This document shows positions 49,501 to 57,200 of a stretch of DNA of 64,000 nt, piece by piece. Under the pieces are notes generated by a model that worked only from the letters and a program-made list of their open reading frames with translations, had not been told where the DNA came from and did no database searches. The translations under genes were made by a program, and so were the position numbers. The DNA is from Lichenostomus cassidix (Eukaryota; Chordata; Aves; Passeriformes; Meliphagidae): NCBI GenBank assembly GCA_008360975.2, contig CM039187.1, positions 20,055,495-20,119,494 of the forward strand, written 5' to 3'. Within the stretch, counting starts at the first letter, position 1, and each line of letters begins with the position of its first letter.

Positions 49501-52500
49501 CAGGACAAGCAGAGCAGAAGAGAAAGCTAAGTGGGTTAGATCTGGGAAGAGTCTTGCCTTTCAGCAGATGTACATAAAGGAGTCTGAATAGGGCTCTGAG
49601 GATGTGACTGTGCAGGTTGTGACTGTATGAAAAAATGGTGTTTGGCTCCTGCTGCTCATGCATGAGGAAGGCACACCTCTAGTTTAATACCAGCTGAGTC
49701 TTCAGAAGCACAAATGGAAGTGCTCTGTGCCTCTCCAGTTAGCTGTTGAAGACAGATGCAGAGGGAACTTATATTTTGTGGAGAGTGGGTATGTAATTAG
49801 CATTCCCTTCCCAGTCATACTGGTTATGAGGAAATAGAGTCTCTGCCTGAATTGCCATTGGTACAAGGATATCAGTCTTGGGGTTTGTGATTAAGCTTAG
49901 ATTGTAGTAAGCTACTGTAGTAGTAAGTAGTAAGCTACTTGTGCACACTCATGGTCCAACCAGTGGATAGTTGGTGTAGGAGAATGAAGCCTCTAAAACA
50001 AGCAAAAGAAGAGAAACAGCAAGAAAATGGAGGGAAAGCTTGACTTTTTTTGTTGAAAGCTAGAGTAGAAAGTTCTTGTTAGCTAGAAAGGGGTGCAGAT
50101 GTAATTTAAAATATCACAGTGGTACGTGGCAAGCCATGAAGGGTGTTTAATAGCCTGTATAAAAGAGAGGCACAGGCAGGGAGGATGATCTGGAAGATCA
50201 AGAAGTGGCACATGTTATTTGAATACTGTTTAAATTAGTGGATTTGTCTGCAGGACTGTAATGGCACAAGTGAAATGTTTGCAGATTGGCAATACTGCAG
50301 CTCAGTGTTGGCCTATTGTCTTTGCAGCAGAGCGGGTTGGTTTGGGTAGCTTCTCTGTTGCAAAATTTAGATCAAAAGCTTTGCTTTCAGGACACCTCTT
50401 GTAGTGAGGCCTTTGGGGTTCTCTGTTTGACACTGCTGTAGGTGCTTTTGGAGCGTCTCTTTGCAGCATTGGTTAGGGGTGATGGCTGTTCAGGTTTCCT
50501 AGCCTGGGGCAGCAGATCCAGATGTTCTTGCAGATAGTTTCTGTGCTGGCAGGCTCCAAGATTGGCCTTTTTTTTCTGTCTGGGCTCTTTGCAGCTGTGG
50601 AATTTTCTGTTGGTGAAGGGCAGGCCAGTCAGGTGGTGTTGCAGTGAGTGAAATGCTAGACTAAGCCTTACTGGGCAGAGGTGCTGCTTGACTGTGGCTG
50701 CCCCTTTCTCACAGGGATGCTGGCTCTGGAGATGCTTGGCCGAAGAGCTCACAACGACCATCCCAACAACTTCTCCCGCAGCCCGCCCTACACTGAGGAT
50801 GTAAAATGGCTCCTTGGGTTAGCTGCAAAGTTAGGTAAGGCTCAGAGCAGTACTTAACAGAAATCCACTTCCTGGGATTTGGGCCATGGTGGGAAAAAGC
50901 TCTTGAAAGAGTGAAACTTCAAAGACTGGGCAAGCCGGATATCAATCCCATTCCTGAGAGAGTCTCAGAAGATCTCTACTGCTCTTTCATCCGCTCAGTT
51001 GTCCCATTTTTGGGTTCTGTAGGCATGCTGTTGCATTTTGAGGCACTGAATGAAGTACATGAAATTGAGCAGGGTTCAGAGCTTGAATCTTCCATTCTAT
51101 AATACTTATTCTTTCTTTTCCATTTCCACTATATTGTAGGTGTTCCCTTTTCTTATGTATATTTATAGCTTCTGTGAAGACCTTTTATAGCAATAGATGC
51201 TTAAACCACCTATTGTTTGCGGGTTGTTTGTTTTTACTTCCATTTTGCTCTTGGATCTTTTTTGTCAGCTCATTTTTTTTAATTCTTTCATAAGCAGTAA
51301 GAACTAAAAAAACCAACCACCTTTACAAACAGCCTGTTTAGTGGCACAGCTTCTGCTGTTCCTTGCTGGTAGAGCTCTACTGTAGGAAGTGGTGGGGAAG
51401 CTTGACTTATGTCTACAGCCTCCTTAAAGCCTGAGTGCTGAGGCATCTAGGTGCTTCCTAGATGGGCAGTCAGGAAACAATGGAATAGGTACAGTGTTAT
51501 CCTTGTCTCTCTAGTTACCTTGCTACATTAGTTTTCTTTCACATGCCATTTCAAGAAAGGTCAACTTGGGAATACCAGTGACTGAGGTGGTACGTGGTCT
51601 CTCCTCAGACCTGATGGATGTAGCAGAATGTTGTTTGTCCCTGTGAGTTTCCTGGACTGTCTCCCCCAAGCCTGCTGGAGGATGCATTACACTGAGAAGG
51701 TGGTGTTCCAGATCCAGGCTCTTGCTGTGAAGTGTGTGATTTCTTGTGTGTCATCTTAACACTGTTGTTCTGACTTCTTGCTCTGCAGGTGTAAACTACG
51801 TGCATCAGTTTTGCGTTGGTGCAGCCAAGGGGGTGCTGAGCCCTTTTGTGCTCCAGGAGATCATCATGGAAGCTCTACAGAGGCTCAACCCTGCCCATGT
51901 GCACAACCACCTGCGCACCCCAGCCTTCCACCAGCTGGTGCAGAGGTGCCAGCAGGCCTATATGCAGGTAAAGTGTGGCTTATCTTCCTGCCTGTCAGAG
52001 CTGCCAGGCCACTGCCTGCCTTGCAGGACTACCTGTGTGCATGTGTAGAGGGAACGGGGCCCTGGGCACTGGGAGCTGAAGTGGTCCATTTCCTGCTGCA
52101 TTCCTCTCCCTCAGCAGGGACTGGAATAGATATCACTTGCCTGTATGGAGGCTGCATGCAAAGGAACTCACTGTACTGCTGCTGCCAAGGCCTTTCACCT
52201 TCTGTGCTCTTCCATGAAGGCTGAGGTGGTTCTTTGTCTTCCTCACTCCGAATGCTACCTGTACCTTTTAACTTCTGAGCTTTTTCTTTGCTATGTTTTC
52301 AAGCCCCTTGTCCACCCCTGTCCCTAGTCCATCTTTTTTTCTTTCCTTGTTAGTTGTAGCCTGTTTTCCCCTCCTCATGAAGCCCTGGCATGGCTGTCTG
52401 GTGGGCCAGTGCTGACACTAACAGTGGATATGGCTTGATCAGCTACCAGTACAGACATCCCAGGCTTTCTTGAAGCCCGGACAAGTGTGTTTCAGTGAGC

Positions 52501-53381
52501 CAGCTGAAATACCAAACCTGCCTGTTCCTTAAAACAGTGCAATCAGGACACCTTACATATACCTGCTTCTCTTGAATAAATGACCAAAGGGTGATTCTGT
52601 AGCCATATTGTCCAGATTGGATTAGCTGTCACCTAGATGGTATTTTTGAGAAATAACATTTGAGCTTGGTCCTTCATTTGACCTTGAAAGCTGAACCTGT
52701 CAGTTTTGGGGCCTTATTTGAGAAGCTGATAGAAGTGACAGTGTTAAACCAGGAGATGTTTTGTAGCAACTTAGTGTAAACTTTACTGGGCCCATACCCC
52801 TTAGCAAAGGAGATGTGCAGTGACCAGGCTGGATGTAACCTGCAGAATGAAAGATTGTGAGGGTTGGGTGCTGGTGGGGTAGAAAGTTACCTGGCCTTTA
52901 AGTGCTGTACTATGGCCCAGTTCAGTGCTCGTGACAGAGAGGGCAGTTGCTGCACTTGAGTGCTCTGCGGGAGCACTGCCCTTGGCCGTGCTGGCTGTAG
53001 GATAACAGCACTGCTGCTGCTGAGATACTCTCCTCTGTCAGAGCCAAGAGTCTTGGGACCGCTGGTGAGTAACAGGATCATGTGACCCATGGCCCTGGGA
53101 ACTCCAGTCCCCTTGAGTGTCACCAGCAGGAGGGTGGTGAGCAAATGCCTTAAGGCTCTTTCCCTGTTCCCATCCAGTACATCCATCATCGACTGATCCA
53201 TCTCACTCCAGCTGACTACGATGACTTTGTGAATGCCATCCGCAGCGCCAGAAGCGCCTTCTGCCTGACTCCCATGGGCATGATGCAGTTTAATGATATC
53301 CTCCAGAACCTAAAGCGCAGCAAGCAGACAAAGGAGCTGTGGCAAAGGGTCTCTCTGGAAATGACCACCTTCTCACCATGA
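19407..53381 (+). CDS. ZSWIM8: ZSWIM8, zinc finger SWIM-type containing 8 (coding exons 2-26; 5' end outside window)
   Basis: Twenty-five exons join in one continuous frame: 19407-19560, 20725-20819, 25445-25617, 27241-27348, 30104-30185, 30820-30940, 31292-31493, 32362-32537, 34915-35923, 36722-36853, 37382-37561, 38852-39035, 39622-39705, 40556-40680, 41947-42178, 42443-42595, 43663-43885, 44071-44360, 45114-45337, 45626-46108, 46700-46868, 49129-49302, 50715-50834, 51789-51967, 53178-53381. All introns are GT-AG and every phase matches. The joined product is about 1758 aa, against roughly 1840 aa for the human protein as I remember it; the missing part is the N-terminal exon. Order of parts: BC-box and Cul2-like box (exon 2), SWIM zinc finger (exon 4), helical conserved segment (exons 5-9), acidic disordered region (exon 10), conserved blocks (exons 11-15), Ser-rich linker (exons 16-18), conserved block (exons 19-21), Pro/Ala/Thr-rich linker (exons 21-23), conserved C-terminal domain (exons 24-26). 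Family knowledge: ZSWIM8/EBAX-1 is a cullin-RING ligase receptor that triggers Argonaute decay in TDMD. Identification is by recognition of the protein, not by a search. Confidence 0.96.
20725..20819 (+). CDS. ZSWIM8: ZSWIM8 exon 3
   Basis: The acceptor is TCTCTCTTGCAG and the donor is GTGAGA. The exon encodes LYSCLANGSADEFQRGEQLF and the following AVKDPLQI segment, nearly identical to the human protein. It links the BC/cullin-box exon to the SWIM finger exon. Confidence 0.95.
23396..23512 (+). mobile_element. CR1 LINE, 3'-end fragment
   Basis: The segment reads GGAACTTGGGGACATGGTTT AGTGGTGAATTTGG, then GTGCCAGGTTAA, then TGTCCTTTCCAACCTCAAAG and ATTCTGTGATTG. This is the diagnostic order of the CR1 3' end found in birds and other sauropsids. 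It is 5'-truncated and in the same orientation as ZSWIM8. Confidence 0.85.
25445..25617 (+). CDS. ZSWIM8: ZSWIM8 exon 4: SWIM-type zinc finger
   Basis: The acceptor is TTTCCCCAG and the donor is GTAAGC. The exon carries the SWIM motif CxC-x6-CxH as CTCGAGAKWCAH at 25549-25584; an extra Cys at 25543-25545 gives CSCTC. The upstream VVPPQMVPPKGAYNVAVMF is the conserved lead-in strand region. The exon is strikingly GC- and CpG-rich compared with its AT-rich introns. Family knowledge: the SWIM finger binds zinc and supports protein or nucleic acid contacts. Confidence 0.96.
25618..30103 (+). other. ZSWIM8: ZSWIM8 introns 4 (25618-27240) and 5 (27349-30103), around exon 5
   Basis: AT-rich introns without recognisable genes. 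No clear transposon ends were seen by eye. Open frames on either strand (for example 28125-28481, minus) show no known protein pattern. Confidence 0.7.
27241..27348 (+). CDS. ZSWIM8: ZSWIM8 exon 5
   Basis: This is a 36-codon exon between a strong acceptor (TTTCTTTCTTCAG) and a consensus donor (GTAAGT). It encodes a helical segment with VSESLSRLQRDQLQKFAQYL that directly follows the zinc finger in all ZSWIM8 proteins I know. Confidence 0.95.
30104..30185 (+). CDS. ZSWIM8: ZSWIM8 exon 6
   Basis: The acceptor is ATGTTTTCAG and the donor is GTAATT. The exon encodes ILPTAQRLLDELLSSQSTAI and the start of the CGAPDPTAGPS segment, essentially unchanged from mammals. It ends in phase 1. Confidence 0.94.
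30820..30940 (+). CDS. ZSWIM8: ZSWIM8 exon 7
   Basis: The acceptor is TTCTTTTGTAAG and the donor is GTAAAC. The exon encodes DQSTWYLDESTLSDNIKKTL and then HKFCGPSPVVF, conserved ZSWIM8 sequence. The frame joins cleanly to both neighbours. Confidence 0.94.
31251..31280 (+). repeat. 10-bp tandem repeat inside the polypyrimidine tract before exon 8
   Basis: ATTTTTTCTC occurs twice in a row, followed by the partial copy ATTTTTCTGC. It sits 11 to 41 bases upstream of exon 8 and thus forms part of its splice-acceptor polypyrimidine tract. Confidence 0.85.
31292..31493 (+). CDS. ZSWIM8: ZSWIM8 exon 8
   Basis: The acceptor is CTGTATGTACAG, preceded by a tandemly repeated pyrimidine tract. The donor is GTATCT. 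The exon encodes the block SDVNSMYLSSTEPPAAAEWA, then GIWNLLSIVREMFKRRDSNA. It is almost identical to human ZSWIM8. Confidence 0.95.
32362..32537 (+). CDS. ZSWIM8: ZSWIM8 exon 9
   Basis: The acceptor is TTCTCTTCTGCAG and the donor is GTGAGC. The exon encodes ITGWWYSVRTSASHSSASGH and CDEMVVLWRLAVLDP. It belongs to the conserved helical segment shared by the larger ZSWIM proteins. Confidence 0.95.
33109..33139 (+). repeat. perfect 15-bp direct repeat, one spacer base
   Basis: TCTTTATTTAGCACC is present at 33109-33123 and again at 33125-33139, separated by G. Perfect identity suggests a recent 16-bp duplication within intron 9. Confidence 0.85.
34915..35923 (+). CDS. ZSWIM8: ZSWIM8 exon 10: long exon with acidic disordered region
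   Basis: This is the largest exon (1009 bp), between TTCTCTTAG and the donor GTGAGC. The first part (LCLQLRQWQLKVIDNVKRGQ, ACYFSWEEAYPIPG) is well conserved. The middle is variable between vertebrates. It then carries a basic KRRMSSEDSSLEPDLAEMSL block and ends in an Asp/Glu-rich, probably disordered stretch with short motifs such as DYQVYYLN and FAGIKPLEQE. An ATG at 35150 lies inside this exon and does not start a separate gene. Confidence 0.95.
36722..36853 (+). CDS. ZSWIM8: ZSWIM8 exon 11
   Basis: The acceptor follows a run of T (TTTTTTTTTGCAG). The donor GTAGAG is weaker than most in this gene. The 44 codons encode ILFACAEALYAHGYSGDACR, then LTVELARDLLANPPDLKVE, matching the human protein closely. 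Confidence 0.94.
37382..37561 (+). CDS. ZSWIM8: ZSWIM8 exon 12
   Basis: This is a 60-codon exon with acceptor CTCCTCAAACAG and donor GTATGA. It encodes GKKNKVSTSKQTWVATNTLS and LAFRIGMFALELQRPPAST. Both ends are in phase 0. Confidence 0.95.
38852..39035 (+). CDS. ZSWIM8: ZSWIM8 exon 13
   Basis: The acceptor is GGAACTACCAG and the donor is GTACTG. The exon encodes VKLAYQESEIAALLKKIPLG, then CDYRPVLPLMLASFIFDVLC, a conserved ZSWIM8 block. Confidence 0.95.
39622..39705 (+). CDS. ZSWIM8: ZSWIM8 exon 14
   Basis: A small exon (84 bp) between TTTCTCCTACAG and the donor GTAAGA. It encodes SRPPSRNWNNEMPGDEELGF and EAAVAAL. The frame is continuous with exons 13 and 15. Confidence 0.94.
40556..40680 (+). 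CDS. ZSWIM8: ZSWIM8 exon 15
   Basis: The acceptor is GGGCTGCAG and the donor is the strong GTGAGT. The exon encodes MKTTVSEAEHPLLCEGTRRE and KGDLALALMITYKDDQSKLKK, nearly invariant among vertebrates. Confidence 0.96.
41947..42178 (+). CDS. ZSWIM8: ZSWIM8 exon 16: start of Ser/Ala/Gln-rich linker
   Basis: The acceptor is TCCTTGTTAAAG and the donor is GTAAGA. The exon starts with the conserved ILDKLLDRESQTHKPQTLSS, then becomes a variable linker rich in Ser, Ala and Gln (AAQSAAAIQQLPGTSVTQQA). It ends in phase 1. Confidence 0.93.
42443..42595 (+). CDS. ZSWIM8: ZSWIM8 exon 17
   Basis: The acceptor is GTTCATGCAG and the donor is GTGGGA. The exon encodes a variable linker, then the conserved EGKVPSRLALGNRGGYNGR and the basic QKKKHT segment. 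A CR1 fragment lies in the following intron. Confidence 0.93.
42596..43662 (+). other. ZSWIM8: ZSWIM8 intron 17, with CR1 insertion
   Basis: A 1.07 kb intron, about a third of which is a CR1 fragment in the sense orientation (42672-42992). The rest is unremarkable. Confidence 0.8.
42672..42992 (+). mobile_element. CR1 LINE, 3'-truncated-copy fragment (about 320 bp)
   Basis: In order: AAACTTTTTACAAGGACATG, ACAAAGGATAACAGCTTTAAACTGAAAGAG, AGGAAGAAGTTCTTTGCCGT, AGCTCTGGACAGGTTGC, GAGAAGTGGTGGATGCCCTG, GGTTGGATGGGACTTTGAGC, GTCCATGGCAGGGGATTG, GATGATCTTTTAAGTTCCAA and a terminal GACTCTGTGATTCT. This is the 3' end of CR1 with its 5' part missing. Divergence looks moderate. Confidence 0.92.
43663..43885 (+). 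CDS. ZSWIM8: ZSWIM8 exon 18: poly-Ser linker
   Basis: The acceptor is CTGGTGTTGTAG and the donor is GTAATG. The exon encodes MASIDSSAPETTSDSSPTLS, a Gly/Arg-rich piece (RRPLRGGW), and a run of serines (SDSISSSSSDSLGSSSSSG). This is a likely disordered and phosphorylation-rich linker, conserved in position in mammals. Confidence 0.95.
44071..44360 (+). CDS. ZSWIM8: ZSWIM8 exon 19
   Basis: The acceptor is TTTCTTCTAG and the donor is GTTACA. The exon encodes YKGRRLESHAPHVPNQPSEA, AHFYFELAKTVLIKAGGNSS and HLCAFEIGLYALGLHNFVSP. It is one of the best conserved blocks of ZSWIM8 and is probably a folded helical domain. Confidence 0.96.
45114..45337 (+). CDS. ZSWIM8: ZSWIM8 exon 20
   Basis: The acceptor is CTCTTCCTCTTAG and the donor is GTGAGC. 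The exon encodes GQAMEIGSAALNILVECWDG and ASLADRASRARDSNMVRAAA, continuing the conserved helical block. Confidence 0.96.
45626..46108 (+). CDS. ZSWIM8: ZSWIM8 exon 21: helical block, then Ala/Thr/Val-rich linker
   Basis: The acceptor is CACTGCTACCAG and the donor is GTGAGT. The first third (DNLMLEKACMAVEEAAKGGG, FEVAHQWYWLYEQTVGG) is conserved. The rest is a GC-rich low-complexity linker with VTVAAAVTAAATVMPVISVG. A CA-dinucleotide run at 45968-45980 encodes MAHTHTQ before GLHPYT, replacing a Gly/His-rich stretch of the human protein. The exon ends with MPRPAVFPVPGSAYPQ. Confidence 0.95.
46700..46868 (+). CDS. ZSWIM8: ZSWIM8 exon 22
   Basis: The acceptor is TTCTGTTTTAG and the donor is the consensus GTAAGT. 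The exon encodes GVHPAFIGAQYPYSVTTPSL, then a Pro-rich piece with TQIAVHPYHSETG. It ends in phase 1 just before the tandem acceptor of exon 23. Confidence 0.94.
49129..49302 (+). CDS. ZSWIM8: ZSWIM8 exon 23 (acceptor at 49129 or 49132)
   Basis: The acceptor region reads CTCTTCAGTAG, so splicing after the first AG (exon from 49129) or the second AG (exon from 49132) keeps the frame and differs by one codon. The exon encodes SVHAGSTFPAIQGASLTTLS and ends with the conserved LHSAYRV. The donor is GTAAGG. The human protein has a few more residues at this junction as I recall it. Confidence 0.9.
49904..49939 (+). repeat. 13-bp direct repeat with palindromic core
   Basis: GTAGTAAGCTACT occurs at 49904-49916 and 49927-49939, separated by GTAGTAGTAA. 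The unit is nearly self-complementary around AGCT, so this is a small local duplication able to form hairpins. Confidence 0.8.
50715..50834 (+). CDS. ZSWIM8: ZSWIM8 exon 24
   Basis: The acceptor is CCTTTCTCACAG and the donor is GTAAGG. The exon encodes MLALEMLGRRAHNDHPNNFS and PPYTEDVKWLLGLAAKL, which begin the highly conserved C-terminal domain. Confidence 0.96.
50835..53177 (+). other. ZSWIM8: ZSWIM8 introns 24 (50835-51788) and 25 (51968-53177), around exon 25
   Basis: Ordinary GT-AG introns. No gene, RNA or clear transposon was recognised. Confidence 0.7.
51789..51967 (+). CDS. ZSWIM8: ZSWIM8 exon 25
   Basis: The acceptor is TTGCTCTGCAG and the donor is GTAAAG. The exon encodes VNYVHQFCVGAAKGVLSPFV and FHQLVQRCQQAYMQ, strongly conserved in the large ZSWIM proteins. 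Confidence 0.96.
53178..53381 (+). CDS. ZSWIM8: ZSWIM8 exon 26: terminal coding exon
   Basis: The acceptor is TGTTCCCATCCAG. The exon encodes YIHHRLIHLTPADYDDFVNA, MMQFNDILQNLKRSKQTKEL and ends ...EMTTFSP, followed by TGA at 53379-53381. The length and C terminus agree with the human protein (ending ...MATFSP). Confidence 0.97.
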   Translation, partial: YIHHRLIHLTPADYDDFVNAIRSARSAFCLTPMGMMQFNDILQNLKRSKQTKELWQRVSLEMTTFSP

Positions 53382-54205
53382 CATCGGGCGGAGTTCTACG
53401 GACACACAACCCTTTGCCCAACATAGTTGTAGTTCCATTTACACCATCCTTCCTTCTGGTGTCTTTTTTATTTTAGTTCTAACTTGTTGGAAACCACTGA
53501 TCTGATGTATTTATACCATGACATTCCTCTCCAGCACTGTTGCGTGTTGGCGCTCTGCTTTGCTCGCTCTTCCTCCTCCTTCTCAGTGGGCTGCAGGCTT
53601 CAGAAGCATCAGGAAATGAGAAGGAAGTTGAGCTGGCTGCCCTGTGGTGTAGTCACCGCTTTTTTCCCTGAGCCCCAGGAGGCTGTCCTGCGAGCAGTTT
53701 GCAGTGTGATTACGCACGTGTTAGAGGGGTTGGGGATTCTGTCTTAAATATTTATTTTGGCATTTATAAATATGTAAACTTTTTTTTTTTTTGTATGGGC
53801 TTCTCTTACTCCACACACCATCTCCTGTCAGGAGTGGCTGGAACTGCTGTGCACAGCAAGTGCTGCTTCCATCGCTTTCAGCAACTCCTGGTGAGAGAAG
53901 CTGAGACTGGAGTAGCAGGGCCAGGGCCCCCTCTGCAGCTTTCTGCAGCTGCTGAGGGCAGAGGCTGGAGCTTGGGCAGTCAGTCCTTGACTGCACTGAG
54001 CTGCCTGGAGACTGGCAGAAGTGCTTGGGCTCTTTCTCAGGAGTGCCCCTCACTGGGCACTGCTGGCTCCATAGAACGTTTTGATCCTGGTTGTTACAAG
54101 TTGTACAATCCTGTTTCTTTTGGCTGGGATATTACTCTCCTGTAATCAGTTTCTATCCCTTGTCTCTTCTCGTTTCCTGATTAAACACTCGTTTTCTTAG
54201 ACTGA
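53382..54205 (+). other. ZSWIM8: ZSWIM8 3' UTR
   Basis: This is sequence downstream of the stop with no further coding potential. It holds an AU-rich stretch (53744-53779, with TATTTATTTT and ATTTATAAATATG) followed by 13 T. The first good polyadenylation signal is ATTAAA at 54180-54185, with a U-rich tract downstream. The 3' end at about 54205 is inferred from that signal. Confidence 0.7.
54180..54185 (+). terminator. ZSWIM8: polyadenylation signal ATTAAA of ZSWIM8
   Basis: ATTAAA is the commonest variant of the AATAAA signal. It lies about 800 bases after the stop codon, with a TC/T-rich stretch (CTCTCTCTTCTCTC) downstream as a possible cleavage-factor site. I saw no AATAAA between the stop codon and this point. 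Confidence 0.65.
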
Positions 54206-57200
54206 CTCTCTCTTCTCTCTGCTATGATGTTGGCAGTCTGAAGGAGCTGACCAGCTGTGTGTCAGTGGGAGCTCCTGTGAGCCCTGGTAGGTGGCTGTCA
54301 TGCTTTGGGGAGCAGCAATCCAGCACAGGCTGGGAGCCAGAGGTTTTTGCCTGGTACTCCTCTGAGAATGACATGCCTCTGCAGAGGCTGAGGTACGTGT
54401 TTGATGGCTGTTGGGAGAGCTGGTGGTAAGCCTGGGATGTTCTGCCTACAGTTGTATCAGTCACTGGGTTCTTTTTCTAGTCTTGATACTAGAAATGTGA
54501 TAATGCAGAGCCTCGTATTTCTCAAGTTTTGTGCAGAGTAACAGCTGCTCCCATGTATTTAGAGAGGTATTTGGTGGATTATGAAGGATACCCAGTAGGG
54601 ACGGCACTGCAGAAAATTAAGTTTAGCTAGCTTAAGTGTATAAGCACATATATTTCAGGGCTTTTAAAAGTGGAAGTCAGATGACTCATAGATGTTAAGA
54701 ATCCAGTTTCTCAGTAGTAATGTATTTGGCTTCTTACTTGGGCTTAACTGATGAGTTTTAGTTTCTGCAAGTTAGAAATATGTGCCTCTTTGATATTTGC
54801 AATGATACTCTTAAAAAATAAAGTAACTCATAGGCACAGGGCAAAACAGATGCATAGGCTCTTTTGGTTTGACTTTCTGTACTGCATAGTCCAGAGAGTA
54901 TTACTGAGGTTCCTCTGCTCATTGCCCCACAGTAACTATTTAAAGATCTTTTCATAGCCCCTCGTAATCCTCCATAAAGGGTCTAGTTACATGCTAACTA
55001 GAAATGCAGATGTTCCTAATAATGTGTTAAATTTTGTGGTTTTTAAACTGAAGTCTGTGTTGAATATGAGCTGCCTGTTATTGGGCAAAACTTTTGGATT
55101 TGACTGGAGAGCACAGTCTGATGTGTGGTAGGTTTGGGTTCCTGGAACAATTTCCATGCTGGTTCTTGCATGTTCAGAACTGTTAAAAGGAGCTTAGACA
55201 AAAATGAGTTGTCTAATGGTGTCTAATATTTTCTAATGCTATAGGAGAAAATCTGTGAAAGAGAAGGGAGCATGTTTTGGAAGGAAAGAAGCAGAAGGCA
55301 AATGGGTAAAAGAGCTGAATGTTAAGTATCAGGAGCAGAAGTGACTTGTTGCATTAAGGATTTGGACTGAATAGGGAAATGAACTATCAGCACCTCATTT
55401 GTGGTATTGATTAGAAAACTACACTTTGACCCTGAGCAGGCAACTTTTCAGACCACTGTGTCTGTTAATTTGTTGCTGTTGCTGAGTTATGTCCCATGAC
55501 TCTATCTATATCTATCATATATCTAGGCGAGAACAGAAGAAAGTGAGAAGGGAGATGATGGTTTTTGTTGCCATGTGGCTGGGAGGTTATTGAGGTATTT
55601 TTTCCTTTGTAAGAGATGGGATGAGCCCTGATAGCCCCAGAAGCATTAATCTCATGTTAAAATAGAACAATTATTACCCACTGCAGTCATGTTAGTTTGG
55701 TCACTATTCCAGGAGTGGGAAAATATATAGGCTTAGAAATTCTGAAAAGACATCTCAGCAGACAACCTGTAAAAGAGGTTTCAGGCAACTCAAATTTCCT
55801 TTGATTTTCCATTAACCCATGTGTTTTTCACTTGGAATAAATGTTCTCCAGGACTTTGCCAGCAACACATGAAGTGTCTCCCTCTCTGGACATACTTACC
55901 TATTACCATCCTTTTTGCCTGAGAAAATTTTCTTTTGGATGCACTTTCCAGGAATATGAGTTAACAGACCAGTATATGCAGTTGGACTTCAGCATCTTTA
56001 CAGCCCATGAACAAGGTGAGTTGGAGCTGTCCTGTAATGAAGTGACATGCCTGGCAATAGGTATGGCTGGAATTAGATGAAAAGCCTGCTTTTGTCTAGT
56101 TTTGTTTACAGTCCCTGCTATTTATTTGGGATTTGGATTTTTGTTTTTGGAGAGCCCATTAAGAAACAGCCTTCTGGAGAGTTGTTAAAACTAAACTTTT
56201 GAAATTTTTTGCTTGGGTTTGCTTTTTATCAAGCCTGGAACTGTGGTATTTTGGAGCAGAATACACCTTATACTTTCCCAGCTAATTTAACACCAGCTTG
56301 TCAACTGCTACACAGTGCCAGAGTGCTTTGAACAGCCTTACAAATCCCAGTCAGTGGAAATGGAATAAGCATTGAAGTACCCATGAAGTTCTTCACCACC
56401 TTCTGGTCAAAGTTGTCAGCTGTAACAACATGGCATAAGTTTAAAATAGTTTTCTGTAAGAGGTGGGAAGGTTAGAGTTTTCTTACTTAGACATTAAGAG
56501 ATAGGCAGGATATAAAAATGAGTTTTTCAGGATCTAACTGGGAAGAGAATGTGCCAAAAAAGTGTTGACGCAGTCTGCTACCACTGATCTTTTTTCTTTC
56601 CCCCCCATCTTTTTTTTTTTTTTAAACTAAGATGCAGAAAATAGAAGGGCAAGTTGGGCCATCAAGACCTCACTATGACTGTTGTATGACTTTGCTTTTA
56701 AGCCCTCCTTTGCTTTCAAGCCCTTTTAAGCCATAGACCGAATGGCTCTTCACTAGTTTATTTAAAATATTTTGTGTGTTTTCTCATTCTGTGCTTGAAT
56801 GTAAGTGCCATTGACATGATTATGGTGAAGATAGGGTCATTTGGTTGGCATTTGTTTTTGTTTTTTTAAAAATGCCTCCTGCTCACTATCTCAGATGTGG
56901 CTTTTGAACTCATTTTTGTGTCCTGTTTCCATTTTAAGGGTATTTGCACTTGGAGCAGGGTGGTGAAGGCACCTCTCCCAAAGTAGCATTAATCTGTGGA
57001 AGATGGAAGTGCAGCTTGAGGCTGTTCTGGGCAAGGGTTTTCATCTGAGTCTAGCACTAGTGAGTGCTTTTCCTGGGGGCACCATGCAGATGAACAGGAG
57101 TGCTGTCAGGAGGTGCCATTACTGAATGGTGTTTCTGCTTGCAAAGACTGACTGCTCTGTAAACAAGTGACTTTTTATCTTGTTGGCATTGTCTGCTTGC

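Larger units (their letters stand above)
46869..50714 (+). other. ZSWIM8: ZSWIM8 introns 22 (46869-49128) and 23 (49303-50714), around exon 23
   Basis: Intron 22 is 2.26 kb with no recognised element. Intron 23 holds a small direct repeat (49904-49939). No additional exon could be supported at the exon 22/23 junction, where the human protein has a short extra segment as I recall it. Confidence 0.7.
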
